Shown one piece after another: positions 1 through 12,620 of a stretch of DNA of 64,000 nucleotides; the first letter of the stretch is position 1; every line of letters starts with the position of its first letter. The stretch lies in assembly GCA_023078685.1 (NCBI GenBank), contig JALGAS010000001.1:5828001-5892000 (forward strand). Direction: 5' to 3'. Made by a program: the position numbers and the translations under genes. The notes below the pieces were generated by a model that searched no databases, was not told the DNA's origin, and saw only the letters and a program-made list of their open reading frames with translations. The stretch is from Neopestalotiopsis rosae (Eukaryota > Ascomycota > Sordariomycetes > Amphisphaeriales > Sporocadaceae).

Positions 1-797
1 AGAGGAGACTCGAGGCCAAAAGGGCCGTGGTTTTCCTTGGTAGATGGGCGTGATGTCGCCATGGCGAGCGAATCTTTCACTGTATGTAACTACTATTATC
101 TCGACAATTTACAATACAAATCTGGGGATTGGGGGGAATACCCATCTAAGCCCCGCGTTCTATGGTTCAAGTATGGATTCAAAATTGAATAAAAGGGCCG
201 AAAAGACCTTTATATATATCAGAGCCCAATCTTGTGGCTGAGAAAATCATATATTGACCGCTTATCAGTTTATCCTACAGCTCACCTCACGAATCGCCTG
301 AGGGTGGGTAAGAAGAAGTGGGCTCGTAACACCGAGGCCGGCGAAAATATTTCCAGTAGCATGACGCCATGGGGCGATTTGCCCTTTTGACAGTCAAACT
401 TTGCCAGTCCAAGCTCATTTCCCGCGGCGAAAGAGAACTTGTCAGTGCGTAGTGGCATGGTAATATTAGATAAAAACTCTTCTTTTTTTCGTTGTATCTG
501 TTTATAGGAAATTGTCGGCTATATTTCCCTGTTCGCTCTGGTGCGTTTCTTCTTATGACACCAATATCAGGTTTCCTCGCCTAGTCTCTTATCAATTAGC
601 GGGGACCAATCAGAAACAAGATTATGCACCACAATATGGTATAGTCGGCAAATGACGATCACTTGGAGCACACGATCAAGTCAGATTGTAATCTAAACAC
701 AATAGATATTTGCGATGAATGGAAAGTTTGCTTTAGTGCATCATTGAATGATCAGAGCTATCTAGCGTCTATTATGTTGCTCTATACCGTAGCATGA
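1..797. other. Intergenic, no gene seen
   Basis: This is the left edge of the window, downstream of the trpC stop codon. It has only short open frames without recognisable protein character and no tRNA boxes. It probably holds the trpC 3' UTR and the flank of a gene outside the window. Confidence 0.6.
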
Positions 798-3151
798 TTA
801 CCGAATATCTTTTGCGGCTTTGACAAACTGACGTATCCGATCGAGGTTCTGAACCCCATCAACCTCGACTCCGCTGCTCGTATCAACGCCAATGACATGT
901 GAAGCTTCTACACCCAGACTTGCGATTGTCTCGGCGACGTTTGTAGGATCCAGGCCGCCAGCCAGGATAACGCGCAGCTCGGAATCTTTTGCCAATTGCG
1001 CCTTGATATCAACAGAGTCCAACAGTTTACCCGAGCCAGAGCCCGAGTCCAGAAGTGGCACTGCATGGAAACCTCGAGCTCCTACTCCGGGCTCGCCTGG
1101 CAGGAACTTGCGGACGACAGGTACAGGTATCCGGTTGGCCCATTCGATAGGCTCATTTCCGTGGAGCTGCACAATGTCCAGATTATATCTCCTCTGAAGA
1201 TCAAGTACTTCTTCCAATGGTTGATTCATAAATACGCCTGCAATCAAAGGACGGGTCCGACCTGGAGCTGTGACTTTCTGAGCGGCTGCAGCAAAGAAGT
1301 CTGTCGCAACGTTTGTCGAACTTGTCTGTTCCGTGGACGAAGAAGGGCGTGAAAAGCCGTGCACAGCGTCGGAAATTGCTTTGGCTGCATCGTCACTGAC
1401 AGTTCGCTTTCGCCCGGGCACGAGAATCATGCCAATCAAATCTGCTCCAGCTTCAGCAGCTGCAAGGGCAGCCTCGGGCGTTCGGGTTCCACAGACCTTG
1501 ACGAGAAGAGGTTCGGACGGAGCCGATTTTGGCTCGACTTTTCCAGCGCATAGCTGCTGAATGAATTCTGACGCATCAGGTGCGCGCATGATAGCCTCGC
1601 CAACGAGTACTGCATTGACACCGTCCCTGTGATTGGCAACCACGTCTTCATGAGTGTTGATGCCGCTCAGTGCACAAATAACAGTCTCCTTTGGCACTAG
1701 GCTGCGCAATCTGCTGGTCGTGCCCAGATCGACCTCAAAAGACTCCAGGTTACGGTTGTTGACGCCAATGGCCTTGGAGCCAAGCTCGACCGCAATCTTC
1801 ATCTCTTCGGCGTTCTGCACCTCCACCAGTGGCTCCATGCCGAGCGACTGTGAGTATTTGTATAGTCTGGTCAGCAGCTCGACGTCCAACATCTTGACAA
1901 TAAGCAAGACGGTATCGGCACCAGCCAGGCGGGCCTCCAAGATCTGGTACTCCTCGAATACGAATTCCTTGCGCAGAATGGCCGGGCGGTTTGGCATGGC
2001 GTTGAGTACTTGTCTTACAGCTCGGAGGTCTTCAATGCTGCCCTTGAACCATTCGGGCTCGGTCAAGACTGAGATGACACTAGCGCCTGCAAGAGCATAC
2101 TTCTTTGCTTGCGTGGGAGCATTAATGTCGAGGGCAAAGATGCCTTTGGACGGCGATCCTCGCTTGATTTCGGCCATGAGGGACACATCAAAAGGCGTCT
2201 GGCGAAGACGCTCCACAAAGGGGATTGATGGGGGCGCAGCGTTGAGATCATATGCAGCTTGCAAATCCTCTGGTCTTTGCGAAGGGATCAACTTTTGAGC
2301 AGTCACGGCCTCCTTGCGCTTGGCATAAATCTGTTGAAGGATGTTGTTGCTCTTCTTGGGTGCTGCACTTGGAGCGGGGGCAGAGGTGCCATTGGTCTGC
2401 GCGTGTTGCTTGCGTTGATCATTCTCTGCCCAAGTGCCACCTTCCATGTGCAAGAAGTTCTTAAACATGGTTCGGCCATCGGCGGAAAGGATACTCTCCG
2501 GGTGGAATTGGACGGCCTCAATGGTGTACTCCTTATGCCTGACGCCCATGATGACACCCTTGGAACCGTCGTCCTTGGGAATCCAGGAGGTGACCTCAAG
2601 ACATTCGGGAAGAGTGACGTGTGTGCCAGCCAAAGAATGATATCTCGTCACAGGCAGTCCTTGAGCCATGCCAGAGTAGACGCCCTTGGTATCGTGCGTC
2701 AATGGCGAAGTCTTTCCGTGCAGAATCTCTCCGGCAAACTCGACAGAACCGCCATAAACATCAAAGATGCATTGCCTGTATGCGATTGTAAGGAATACTG
2801 ATCTGATCAGAGACGTGTACTCGGCACTTACTGTCCCATGCAAACACCGAAAATGGGAATCTTGCCAGCGAAATGTCTAATGGCATCTCGACTAATACCA
2901 GAGTCGGTCTCTGGGTGACCCGGACCGGGGCTTATGACTAATTGGGTAGGGTTCTTGGCAATGAGCTCGTCCAGGGTGATCTGGTCATTTCTGAAGACGG
3001 TGCATGTAGCGCCCTCGACAACGAGATACTGATAGACGTTCCAGGTAAAGGAGTCATAATTATCGATGAGGATCAAGTTGGACGCAGAAGCAACCCGTGG
3101 TGATGGATCGGGTTGGTGGGGTGAGTGATCAATCAGTTCTGGAGCCGCCAT
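798..3151 (-). CDS. trpC: Trifunctional tryptophan biosynthesis protein TrpC (GATase / IGPS / PRAI)
   Basis: This cytosolic enzyme carries three tryptophan-pathway activities. The glutamine amidotransferase half of anthranilate synthase is at about residues 25-215, indole-3-glycerol-phosphate synthase at about 250-510, and phosphoribosylanthranilate isomerase at about 530-765. Visible motifs are [10 protein letters not shown], the nucleophile loop FGVCMGQ and the His/Glu site QFHPES in the GATase; [22 protein letters not shown] and GVNNRNL in IGPS; and [12 protein letters not shown] and VQLHGNEP in PRAI. There are two exons, 3151-2832 and 2775-798, separated by a 56-bp intron that splits the Gln codon after CMG. 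The product is 765 aa, the usual length for filamentous fungi. The ATG at 3151 opens the conserved frame. Partial GCN4/CPC1-like sites (TGAGTC core) lie upstream at about 3366 and 3450, which fits cross-pathway control but is inference. Confidence 0.97.
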
Positions 3152-4262
3152 GACTCTAATTGTTCGCTGTCCAATTCAAGCAGGAAACTCTGGTTGCAGT
3201 GGATGTAGTTGCAAAAAATAAAAAAAGTATCCGAAGAATTGATCAGCGGACTTGGCAGAAATATAGGCAGAGTGAAGATGCAGTGCTGCCGTCCTTTCAG
3301 ACCAATATTCGTAGTAAGCACTTGACGTAGTAACTCTTGACGATTAAACGACTGAATCCTTTTTATGAGTCGGACGCCACCCCAGGGTTGAGACGAAAGG
3401 TGGCAGAAAATGCGGCATCGGGGAGAGCAGATAGTGGGGGCTGACTTCTTGAGTCTCACGTCTGTATGCGCTATGCTGTTTATGGCAAAGCGGTCAAGAG
3501 GTCGCTGGGCCTGCATGCGGTCAACTGTCACTGGTGAGCTACCAATTGAGAATACACGAGGCTGCTTGCTGTGTGCAAGTACTCTGTACTGTACCTAGCA
3601 AACAGTCTGGTCACCAACAACGTGTTGGATGAGCACCATACGCAGCTGACTGTAAGCTTTGAAATACAGTAGATATATTGACTAGACACGTACCTTTGAT
3701 TGATCTGTTTGCTATTGGTTATTTTTGTTCTGTCAATCCACTGTTGAATGCAAGGCTGAGAATTCCCCGTGTCTGCCCAAGAGCTGTCTGATTGTGCAGG
3801 GATCCATCTTTTGGGGGAACCGCTCTATGGTTGATTTTCGTGCCTGAGCCAAGCGCCCAAGAAAAAAAAAGTCAGCGCGAGAAGCTCTTGAGTGCTGCTT
3901 TGGAGCTTGGACCGGGGTCTGGTGTACTGCTAGCTGCTGCACTGTTGATCCAACCTTCAAAAACAAAATACTGTACTAGGCGCTACCCGACTTCTAGCAA
4001 CGCCGCGAATTCTTGCGAAGCTGCTTGTCCTAAAGTCTGCCTAAGCCCAACCAAGAATTCCCGAGGCGAGCTTCTGTCTTGTCTTTTGCCTGCACCAACC
4101 CAAGACAATCCGAAGACAAGAAGGGACAAATATTTCCGAGGCACCTTTAGGCGACGCGACCTCGACCTCGACATATGGCCGCCGCCGCCGCCACTACCAC
4201 CATCACCACATGAGTTTGTTGATGCACAAGGCTACGTGCATGGCCGGCAGTCTTCTGCAGCA
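3152..4262. promoter_or_regulatory. Divergent promoter region of trpC and nup192
   Basis: This 1.1-kb region separates two divergently transcribed genes. On the trpC side it holds TGAGTCG (3366-3372) and TGAGTCT (3450-3456), each one base off the palindromic TGASTCA amino-acid-control element. On the nup192 side the last 90 bp hold two short upstream ORFs (4175-4213 and 4210-4278). No other gene is seen. Confidence 0.45.
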
Positions 4263-7200
4263 ATGGCACCACAGCTAGTCGACAAGATCTACTTGCCAGA
4301 TCTCGAGCCCTGCTTGAAGGGCGAAACTATCGTGCTGTAAGTAGCAATTGCTTGATACATTCAATCTCAACTGAGCTTGACCAATGCTGACCATGATTCT
4401 CCCTTTGCTACAGCTCATGGAGGCTCGTCGCATCCGCCCTTGCGGACACCACCGGACATCGCCAAGATAGTCAAGCTATCGTTGACTTCCTCACCAACCC
4501 GGCTGTTCAAGCCTTCTTTACCAAGCCTGGTACCGTCTTCGAAACCGTCAACAACGCCAATGACCCTCACAAGCAGGCTTTCGACACGCGGACCTCTGCC
4601 GTGCAGGTCACGCCCACGCCCAATGATACATATGATATCAAGACGATCAAGGATGACTCGACTTGGTTGAGCAAGAACGCGCGCATCAATCTTGTCGCAG
4701 CTCTACGGATTGTTGTCATTGAGTTTCAATCGCGCCCCCGAAGTCAGCTCACTGGGCCAATCTCGACTCAAGATGTCGCCAACCTACAAGAAGCCGCTGG
4801 CGCGACCAATGCGCAGGCTTCAAATATTCTGCCGGGTCTCAACCTTGCTGCTACCCGCGATGCTATCGAGATTCAATCCGATTTTGACAAGGACGATGCT
4901 CGCAGACGTCGAATCTTCCAAACATACTTAGCGGAACGCCGATATTTTGCCATGACAACGGATCACCTATTTACATTGATGTTGCATGAACAGCTACCTT
5001 CATGCTCTGCGAATGACGCGACAAGAAGGATCAGGGACTCCTTTTTGGAGGCATACGGTCTAACGTCGCAAACGCCGTCAGCCGAAGGGCCTGCCAAAAC
5101 CTATCATGCATTGATAGCTCAGTACTTTACCTTGACGTCTGACAGCATCAAGACCTGTGAGGACATCACATCTATTGCCGAGGATCAGAGCATTCTAGAT
5201 GATGAGATGCAAATAGAATGGATGAAGACCTTCCTTACCGAGGCCATTCATGCCATGACTGTCTCTTTCCAATTATTGGATCTCTGCAGTCAAGTCCTGG
5301 TATCCCCCGAGCTGTTGAAGCAGTGGTTCCAGTTTGTTGGCGACACTTCATTCTTAGACGTACTGGGAACAGTTGAGGGCATCAGTCAATTAATCCCACC
5401 GGTGCAGTGCCTTGTCTCTGTCATCTCACTGACTCTGCTCAATCTTCCACGCATGATGGGTCACTTCTCGGGCGAGCAAGAAGTTGACAGCAGCATAGAG
5501 TATCTCGGCTACTCAGATGCCTTGCTCATGGTCCACGAGGTCATAGTTAATGCGGTTGATCGAAATGTGGCCTCTGCACTACCTGTGGCTTTGGCCTGGG
5601 TACCAGTCTTGCACAGCATGTATGCATCATACCAACAACGCGCTGAACAACGAGATGCAATTCAAAATCAGAAAGCCATTGAGTCATATGACTCGGGAAC
5701 GCAAATGATCCCAGGCGCTGGCAGAAGAAACTCAGCCGGCAGCATTACGACCATCGATAAGACTGGGTACGATGACTTCCTCGCCATGACAAATATGGAA
5801 AGAGATATCCAGCCTGCTCTCTTACTCGGGGCTGCCACTACCGGCGATGGTTTGGTGTATGAAATTATATCCGAAATGGCTCGATGTCTAGGGTCTTCCG
5901 AGACAGCCATCTTTGCGTCTTCGGTTGGATCGCGGATGAGGATGTCGCTCATCAGTCTCCTCAAGTGTACCCACAGCTTCATTGGATACAAGGGGGAGCC
6001 TATCATGGCTTTGCTATCCCTGCTATCCGGAGGTGATGGTTACTGGCAATTGACGACGCCGAGCACTCTACTTCCCAAGGATGATATTATACTAAGAACC
6101 CTTGGTGACGAATTCACGCTCGAGAACTTTCTGCTTCAAGCTTTACAGCGTTTTCCGTACGAGTTTCTCCCGTTCATCAGTTTCTGTCGACAATTGGCTT
6201 CAACGACGCACTCCACTGGCGAAAATCACGATGCTGTACTCAAGCTTCTCAAAAGAACACCGCACATTACTTTCGAGCTCCCAAACGATTTCAACGAGTA
6301 TGAACTAGCTCAAGAGGATGAAGGTCTAAACGCGATGCGATTCTTGGATGACTTTCCTCTCTTTGAGGTGACTTCAAGCCGAAAACGCATTTCTGCAGAG
6401 GAGGACTCGTTCGTGATACCCGCTGGCACATACGGTCGTTTCATGAGCGATTCGGGTAGGATTGTGTTGATGGAGTATGAGCATTCTACCCTGGCTCTGC
6501 TTGGCAAACGCCTGGCAGTGAATCTATCATCAAGCATATATCGACTCGAACTCGGAGTCTTGAGTGATGAAGAGGTCGCAGAGATCATCTCGCTTTTTGC
6601 AACTTTGATTCGTGTTGAGACGACTAAAGCGTCGAGAAGTGCAGATAAGGAAAATGTTACTGCGCCTGGACTCGCGATAGTAGCTGAGGCCAGCAGCGCC
6701 CTCAAGCGCACCAAGGACATTATCTCTGTGGTTTGCGACATTCTTGATGTCTACCTCGAGAACGAGCCGGATAGCGCCATGCTGTCTATCGTTACAGCAT
6801 GTCTGCAGTTCCTCCATGCCATTGTGCCATTACAGCCGGGTCGAGTCTGGTCGTATATTGGTCGCTGTGCACTATTGAGTAACGAGTCACGAGGAGGTCG
6901 TCTTTCGCGATTGACAGGCACACTGGAACTGTCGAATGAGCAGTACGATTTCCTGATTACTTCAACAAGGCTGTTTGACACCCTCGTGGATAGTGCCATG
7001 AGCAGTTCGGTACAAAGGAAAACACCAACCAAGGCCAACACTAGGCAGCAAGGCTTTGACAATGTTTGGCTGGGAGTATCAGATAAGCTGATTACTCAAG
7101 TCACTTTTGCCATATCTCAAGCTTCCGTGGACATTTTGGAAAGCTCCTCGACATGGCGATTCTCGTCTGAACTACAACGCACAGTACTCATTCGGGATCT

Positions 7201-9902
7201 CATCCCTATTCTGAACAAGTTCATTGTACACACATATAGCATGGGCGAACTGACCAGCAAGAAGAAACTCACCGCTTCTCTGGAAATGGCTGCCAAGTAT
7301 GTAATTGACAGTTTCCTGGCGCCATCGTCGGGTAGTCTGCGTATTCAGCCACTGTTGGCCACCCTTGCGGTTGCTGTTCATTGGCCAGGCACCACGGTTT
7401 ATGCAAATGGACTCAAGGCTCTGAGCGACCGGACCATTGCAGTCCTGCAACTGGCTACAACCTTGGTCAGAGTTGCAAACCTCTTTGAACAGTCATCAAC
7501 GACGATAGAGCTGCAACTTTTCAAGGCCAGTCCGTTCATTGCCCGTGTTTGTGCATCCCACGAAGGATTCCGGGGACCAGCAATCTCACTTCTGGAAGCA
7601 CTTGTCATCAGTGCTGGAGAAGCCACCGGGGAGCCTCCGTCACTACTTGGATATCTGGGACCACAGACCTCGAGATCATTCCTGCAACTGCTTTCATCTC
7701 TGGACAAACCATTCAACCAAACGACAGAAGTGAGCATTGTTTGGCGTTTCTTTTCGACTATTGTGCGGAACCGACAACAATGGATGGCCAACTGCCTTCT
7801 AACGGGTAAAACACCGCGCGATGCAAGAAATGGTCATGACAAGGCCTCTCAGCCATCCTCAAATTCTGTCCTACTTTCCGCCCTAGACCGACTTTCCTCC
7901 ATCTCTTCCATTCCCCCGGCTGAAGCACTGTCGATACTCGACTTCATCACGTCGGCTCAAAACTATTGGCCGTGGACCATTTTCAACATGCAAAAGAACA
8001 CGGCCTTTATGACAGCTCTCCGAGGCTATGTTAAGGACCTCAAGTCTTCCAATGTGACTTCCAAAGCAAATATGCTGCAAGCATGTGATGAAGCCCGCCT
8101 GGCTGCTTATATTGCTGAGACTTTTGCCATGCAGCTATTCCACCTTCGTCAAATGGGTCAAGCCGACAGCTTGGCCAAAGATCTTGCACAAGACCTTGAC
8201 TACTTCCTTAGGGAAGGTGTGCTGGTGTCGGGCTACAACGACTCTCTACACGCCAACTTTGCTAGAAATTTTGACAACAAGTACACGGGTTGCAGCCTTA
8301 GCGAGTTTAAGCGTACGCTGCTAGAACCTCGTTCCCTTGGCAATGAATACTACTATGCTCTGAATTATGCCGACACCATGTTGAGATTCGACAATGGATG
8401 GTCAGGAGTTCGAGGCAATGGCTTCAAAAGCGAAATGGAGAAGGCAAATGCGAACCTGTCCCTCGTAGATGCTCAAATTGTAAGTTTTTTCAAATCTCAC
8501 CCTGCGTCCTGTGAATGTCTGACTAATCCTCTGGCAGGCTCTATTCCATGCATGGGAATTCCTACTGCTAGAGCTCAGTCACTGTCTTCCCAATAGCGAC
8601 ACTCTCAAGAAGCAAACTCTGCAAGTCGCTGAGCAGTGTCTTGAGGCCAACGAAGCGACGCAAGGACATGAACAAATTTTTGAGAGGCTCACCGAATCCC
8701 GAGTCAATCTTGCGCTCTTGCTTGTGCAAAGGGTCGCTGACAATACCCCTTCTGCCGCAGACGTGGCGCAATTATTGAATGCGCTATGGTCAACAGTCAG
8801 CATCATCAAAGAGCCATATCAGTCGGAAAGCATCTCGCTGTATCGAACGCTTCTCAAACTCCTCTACGTGACATTGCGAGCGCAAGTCAAGGCTTCGGAT
8901 CCAAAGTTGACACAGAGCGTTGCTCAAAAGCGTGCTCTCAACGACTCCTCATCGAATGTCTCCCAGACGGTACTTGGAATTTTGGACGGTGTCGTAGCAA
9001 AGGGCTTTCGCACTTTGGTATCACTGATTCACGATTCTGATGCCTCCGTCTACCCCGAGGACATTGCCATTTTAAATGCTATTCTGCAAGCCTGTCTCTG
9101 CGTTCCTGGCATCAGTCAGAATCAGACACAGATAGTCAACATCATGGCTGCCCATGATGCTGTGCATGTCGCGGTCTCATTGTTCTCCTGGGCTGATAAG
9201 CTGGCAGAAAAGGGAGACCCAGTCTATGGTGAATTATCACTTATATTCTTGCTCGAACTATCGGCATTGCCCGTGGTTGCAGAGCAACTGGCTTGTGATG
9301 GACTCTTGAACAACCTGACCTCGGCATCTCTGGCAAACTATATCAACCGACCCAATGTTTCGCCGTTTGCAGACTCTGTAGGACCACAACGGTGTTACAG
9401 TATCTGGGCCAAGGGCATTGTGCCATTGCTTCTCAACGTGTTGACAGCACTGGGCCCGACAATTGCACCCGAGGTTGCCTATGTGCTGAACCAGTTCCCG
9501 AATCTGATGGGCGCCAGTATAGAACGCTTTGAGGCGCCGGGAGTAAGCCGCACGCAGATTGAACGCAGCAAGTCGTCGTACATAACGCTTCTTGCTGTCT
9601 CGGAGATGCACGATCTGGCCCTGCTGACACGGGTCCTTGGCGCTTTGCGTGCAAACAACGTCCGGGATATCCCAGAGGTGGAATGGGATGGGGCTAGTGC
9701 CCTCGAGAATGTAGAATTCTGGCTTGGAAGCCGCAAGATTCTCCGAGAGAGACTGGTGCCACTGGGACAGAGAGAAATTGAATGGAAAGGCAGCAAGCCG
9801 ACGGAAATCGGCAAGGCTCGAGGTTATGAGAGCCGCCTGGAAGAAAAGGTCGTTGAGCAGTTGGAAGGAGTGAGGGCTGTACTTGGTGAAGAGCTCGAGT
9901 AA
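4263..9902 (+). CDS. nup192: Nucleoporin Nup192, inner-ring scaffold of the nuclear pore complex
   Basis: This is a very large alpha-helical scaffold nucleoporin of the Nup192/Nup205 family, which forms the inner ring with Nup188, Nup93/Nic96 and Nup53 at the nuclear envelope. There are three exons, 4263-4336, 4414-8479 and 8538-9902, with introns of 77 and 58 bp. They join in frame to 1834 aa, close to other filamentous-fungal Nup192 proteins. The sequence is almost entirely helical and repeat-like with no catalytic motif. The assignment rests on overall length and on family-like stretches such as FFRDM-free helical repeats in the N-terminal half and the ENFLLQALQRFPYEFLPFI stretch. The start at 4263 (MAPQLVDKIYLPDLEPCLKG) is the first in-frame ATG that leads into the conserved N-terminus. 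Two upstream ORFs precede it, one overlapping it in another frame. Confidence 0.9.
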
Positions 9903-10536
9903 TGAAGAAGGACGTATAGTGCGTCCCTGTTACAGAACATGGATAGACACTTTAAAGTTTGTGAAGCGCTTTAGTAGAATCATGACGGTGACGAGTTTCG
10001 ACGCTTGCTTGCACCGCCAATATACACCAGCCCGGGTATACGGGGAGTTTTGAGGCGTCACTTCGATCTAGGAAAACGGAAACCTGGGCTGTTGAGAAAG
10101 TTTGTCATTTACATTTTTGCGAAACCGAGTCTTTACATGCAATTGGGTACGGAAATCGTCATTTTGTCATGAACAGAGGTGAAATTTTCTCTTGGTATGC
10201 ACTTTCCTGCTGCATCCACAGCTGTCCTCTAATATACAAATATACACAAGGTAGATCAATGAGATCGCCTCTCATACCATACTGTCTGTCTGTCTGCAAG
10301 CTGAATAAGTAGCATCACCTCTTATTGATGACGATGAACTCATTAAAGCAAGCCGGTCATCGTCGCTCTCAGATCCTTGTTCCATGTTGTACACATCATC
10401 CGTCGTCTTTGACACCAAGATATAGGTATTATCGTTGTTGACAAGGCGCCGCAAGAGACTATCCCTTTGGAAGTATTGGTCCAACTATTTTCTCTCCCAT
10501 TTTCGTTTTTCCAAAGTTTTCAATGGTCGTAATAGT
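9903..10536. other. Convergent intergenic region (nup192 / tim9)
   Basis: This region lies between the stop codons of two convergent genes and presumably contains both 3' UTRs. No coding or RNA feature is seen. Confidence 0.6.
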
Positions 10537-11041
10537 TTACCGACCACCCTGCTGGGCGAGCTGGGCGTTGTGCTCGGCAAAGCGCTCGCTCAGGCGCTGG
10601 GACTGGGCCATTTGCTTCTGGACGCACCGCGTGATGCAGCCCGTCTCGCGGTTCGACAGGGATTTGGAGGTGAAGTCGTCGACGCACGATACGAAGCAGT
10701 GGTCTACGAGGTTGCCGAAGATCTGTTGTGTCGAAGATACATGGTTAGTTAGATGCTCACTCCCATATAGTCAAGAAAAGTGCCCGTGTAGCTTCTCGAT
10801 TCTGGCTCTCATTGGCATCGTGGAGGAGTGTGGTTCGCTGGAATTTGTTGTGGTGCATTAGATGTCCAACGTACGTTCATGAAATCCTTCATTTGACGCT
10901 TCTGGAGGCGTTGCTCGAGCGTGCGCTGCTCGGCGGCTGTGAGTCTGCGGATTTGATGTTCTTGTCAGCGCATGCATTTGGGGATGGTTTGGAATGTCCC
11001 GTGATTCGAGCAATGATTCTGACATACCCCATACCATCCAT
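10537..11041 (-). CDS. tim9: Mitochondrial intermembrane-space chaperone Tim9
   Basis: This is a small Tim chaperone. In the family, Tim9 pairs with Tim10 as a hexamer that escorts hydrophobic carriers across the intermembrane space to the TIM22 complex. The twin CX3C motifs that form the two structural disulfides are present (DHCFVSCVDDF and TGCITRCVQK, 15 residues between them), followed by the Tim9-typical SQRLSERFAEHNAQ. There are three exons: 11041-11028 (14 nt), 10944-10875 and 10722-10537. Introns are 83 and 152 bp. The product is 89 aa, normal for Tim9. The 14-nt first exon encodes MDGMG (last codon split) and is easily missed by gene finders. The next gene, mrt4, is transcribed divergently. 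Confidence 0.95.
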
Positions 11042-11758
11042 CTTGAAGGTGATTGTTGAATTATATATGCGGCTAGGGTGTGGTTGTTTGGAGGTTGTGT
11101 TTGGAAATGGAGGTTCGGTCGCTGGTTTCTGGTTGTTCAAAGTTGGGTTATGATGCTATTGCATGGGCGCTGCAGCTTGGCCTACTCTCTCAGCTCTCTC
11201 ATCACCTGCAGAGACTCTCTTTTTCCGGAGCTAACCTTCAGCACCAGCCAGTCGCCCCGGCTAGAGCTTGCTTACCGTATGCCGATAACGATAAGAGAAA
11301 AAGCACCCGGAGCCCGGTCTTTCCTTTGAGCCGCCGCGCCAGAAACAACGCCCAGAGAGTCCAGAGAGTCCCTAAAAACTCAGCTAGGTACAGGCTACAG
11401 TCATTGGCTACAGTGGACAACACTGAACCCTTCTCCCCCGGCAGCGCGACCCACCGCGGGGGATTCTCGCTCTGACCGCCCGCCGCTTTGCCCATAATTT
11501 TTTTATGGGCAATTCGGCAGGATGAAAAAAAAAGTTCATATCGATAGGCGGGCGGATTCGACGATAGTAGAACCAGCATATCAAGCTGGGACAAGTCCAA
11601 TACAACCAACGAACTTATCGCCAGTTTTTTGACCAATCTTGACTGGATTTTCTTCTGCCCCAGCGAATCGTAACTTTACTCATTTATTATTCAACGAAGA
11701 ATAATTCCATTTCTGCAAATACAACAAATAACTAGACAACCACACAAATACCGTCAAG
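11042..11758. promoter_or_regulatory. Shared divergent promoter of tim9 and mrt4
   Basis: This 717-bp region separates two divergent housekeeping genes. GATAACGATAAG-like GATA motifs lie near 11282-11294. I see no gene in it, and the function as promoter is inferred from position. Confidence 0.45.
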
Positions 11759-12620
11759 ATGCCCAAGTCGAAGCGCAACAGAGTGGTCCACATGACCCAG
11801 GTGGCCAAGAAGACGCGCGAGCACAAGGACAAGCTGTTTGAGAACATTCGCGAGGTCGTCCCCAACTACCAACATGTATTCATTATCAGCGTCGAGAACA
11901 TGCGCAACACACACATTCAGCAGGTGCGGCAAGAACTGTCAGACTCTCGGTACGTTTTACCTTGTACTCTCTCCTGCTATTTGCCCAAAAGACGGTTTAC
12001 TGTACTGTCAAGAATATGAGAGAAGGAGAAGACAATTCTAACATGTGTATCTTCACAGCATCTTCCTCGGCAAAACCACCCTCATGGCCCGCGCGCTGGG
12101 CAAGACTCCCGAGGAGGCCATCGTGGACAACATTGACAAGCTGTCGCCGCACATGCAAGGGACCGTGGGCCTGCTGCTGACGAACCGGGACCCCGAGGCC
12201 GTGCTGACGTACCTGGCCTCGCTCAACTTTGCCGACTTTGCGCGCGCGGGCACCGTCGCGAGCCGCGGGTTCGCCATCCCCGCCGGCCACGTCATGTCCA
12301 CGGGCGGAGAGGTCCCCGCGGAGCACGACGTGCCCATGGGCCACACCATCGAGCCCGAGCTGCGCCGCCTCGGGATGCCCACCCGCATGGTCCGCGGCAA
12401 GATCGTCATCGGCGAGGAGGACGGCTCCGGCGAAGGGTACACCGTCTGCAAGGAAGGGGAGACCCTGGACTCCCGGCAGACGCGGCTGCTCAAGCTCTTC
12501 AGCGTCTGCCTGAGCGAGTTCGCGGTCCACGTCCGCGCCTACTGGTCCGCCGCCACCGGCGAGGTCACCGAGGTCGAGCCCGAGGCTGGCGCCGATGCCG
12601 CCGACGGAATGGAGGAGTAA
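11759..12620 (+). CDS. mrt4: Ribosome assembly factor Mrt4
   Basis: This is a nucleolar 60S assembly factor that is a paralogue of the stalk protein P0. In yeast, Mrt4 holds the P0 site on pre-60S particles until it is released. The N-terminus [19 protein letters not shown] is family-typical, followed by the L10-like fold ([20 protein letters not shown]) and the conserved [11 protein letters not shown] block. Exons are 11759-11949 and 12059-12620. The 109-bp intron splits an Arg codon and has a CTAAC-type branch site (ATTCTAACATG). The product is 250 aa, as expected. An acidic tail ([16 protein letters not shown]) ends the protein; it lacks the conserved P0 C-terminal SDEDMGFGLFD-like peptide, which is normal for Mrt4. 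Exon 2 is strongly GC-rich at third positions. Confidence 0.95.

Noticed and set aside
1654..2298. 214-codon open frame on + across trpC
   Set aside because: It is antisense to the conserved IGPS coding exon. Composition mirrors the complement of trpC codons and has no independent protein character.
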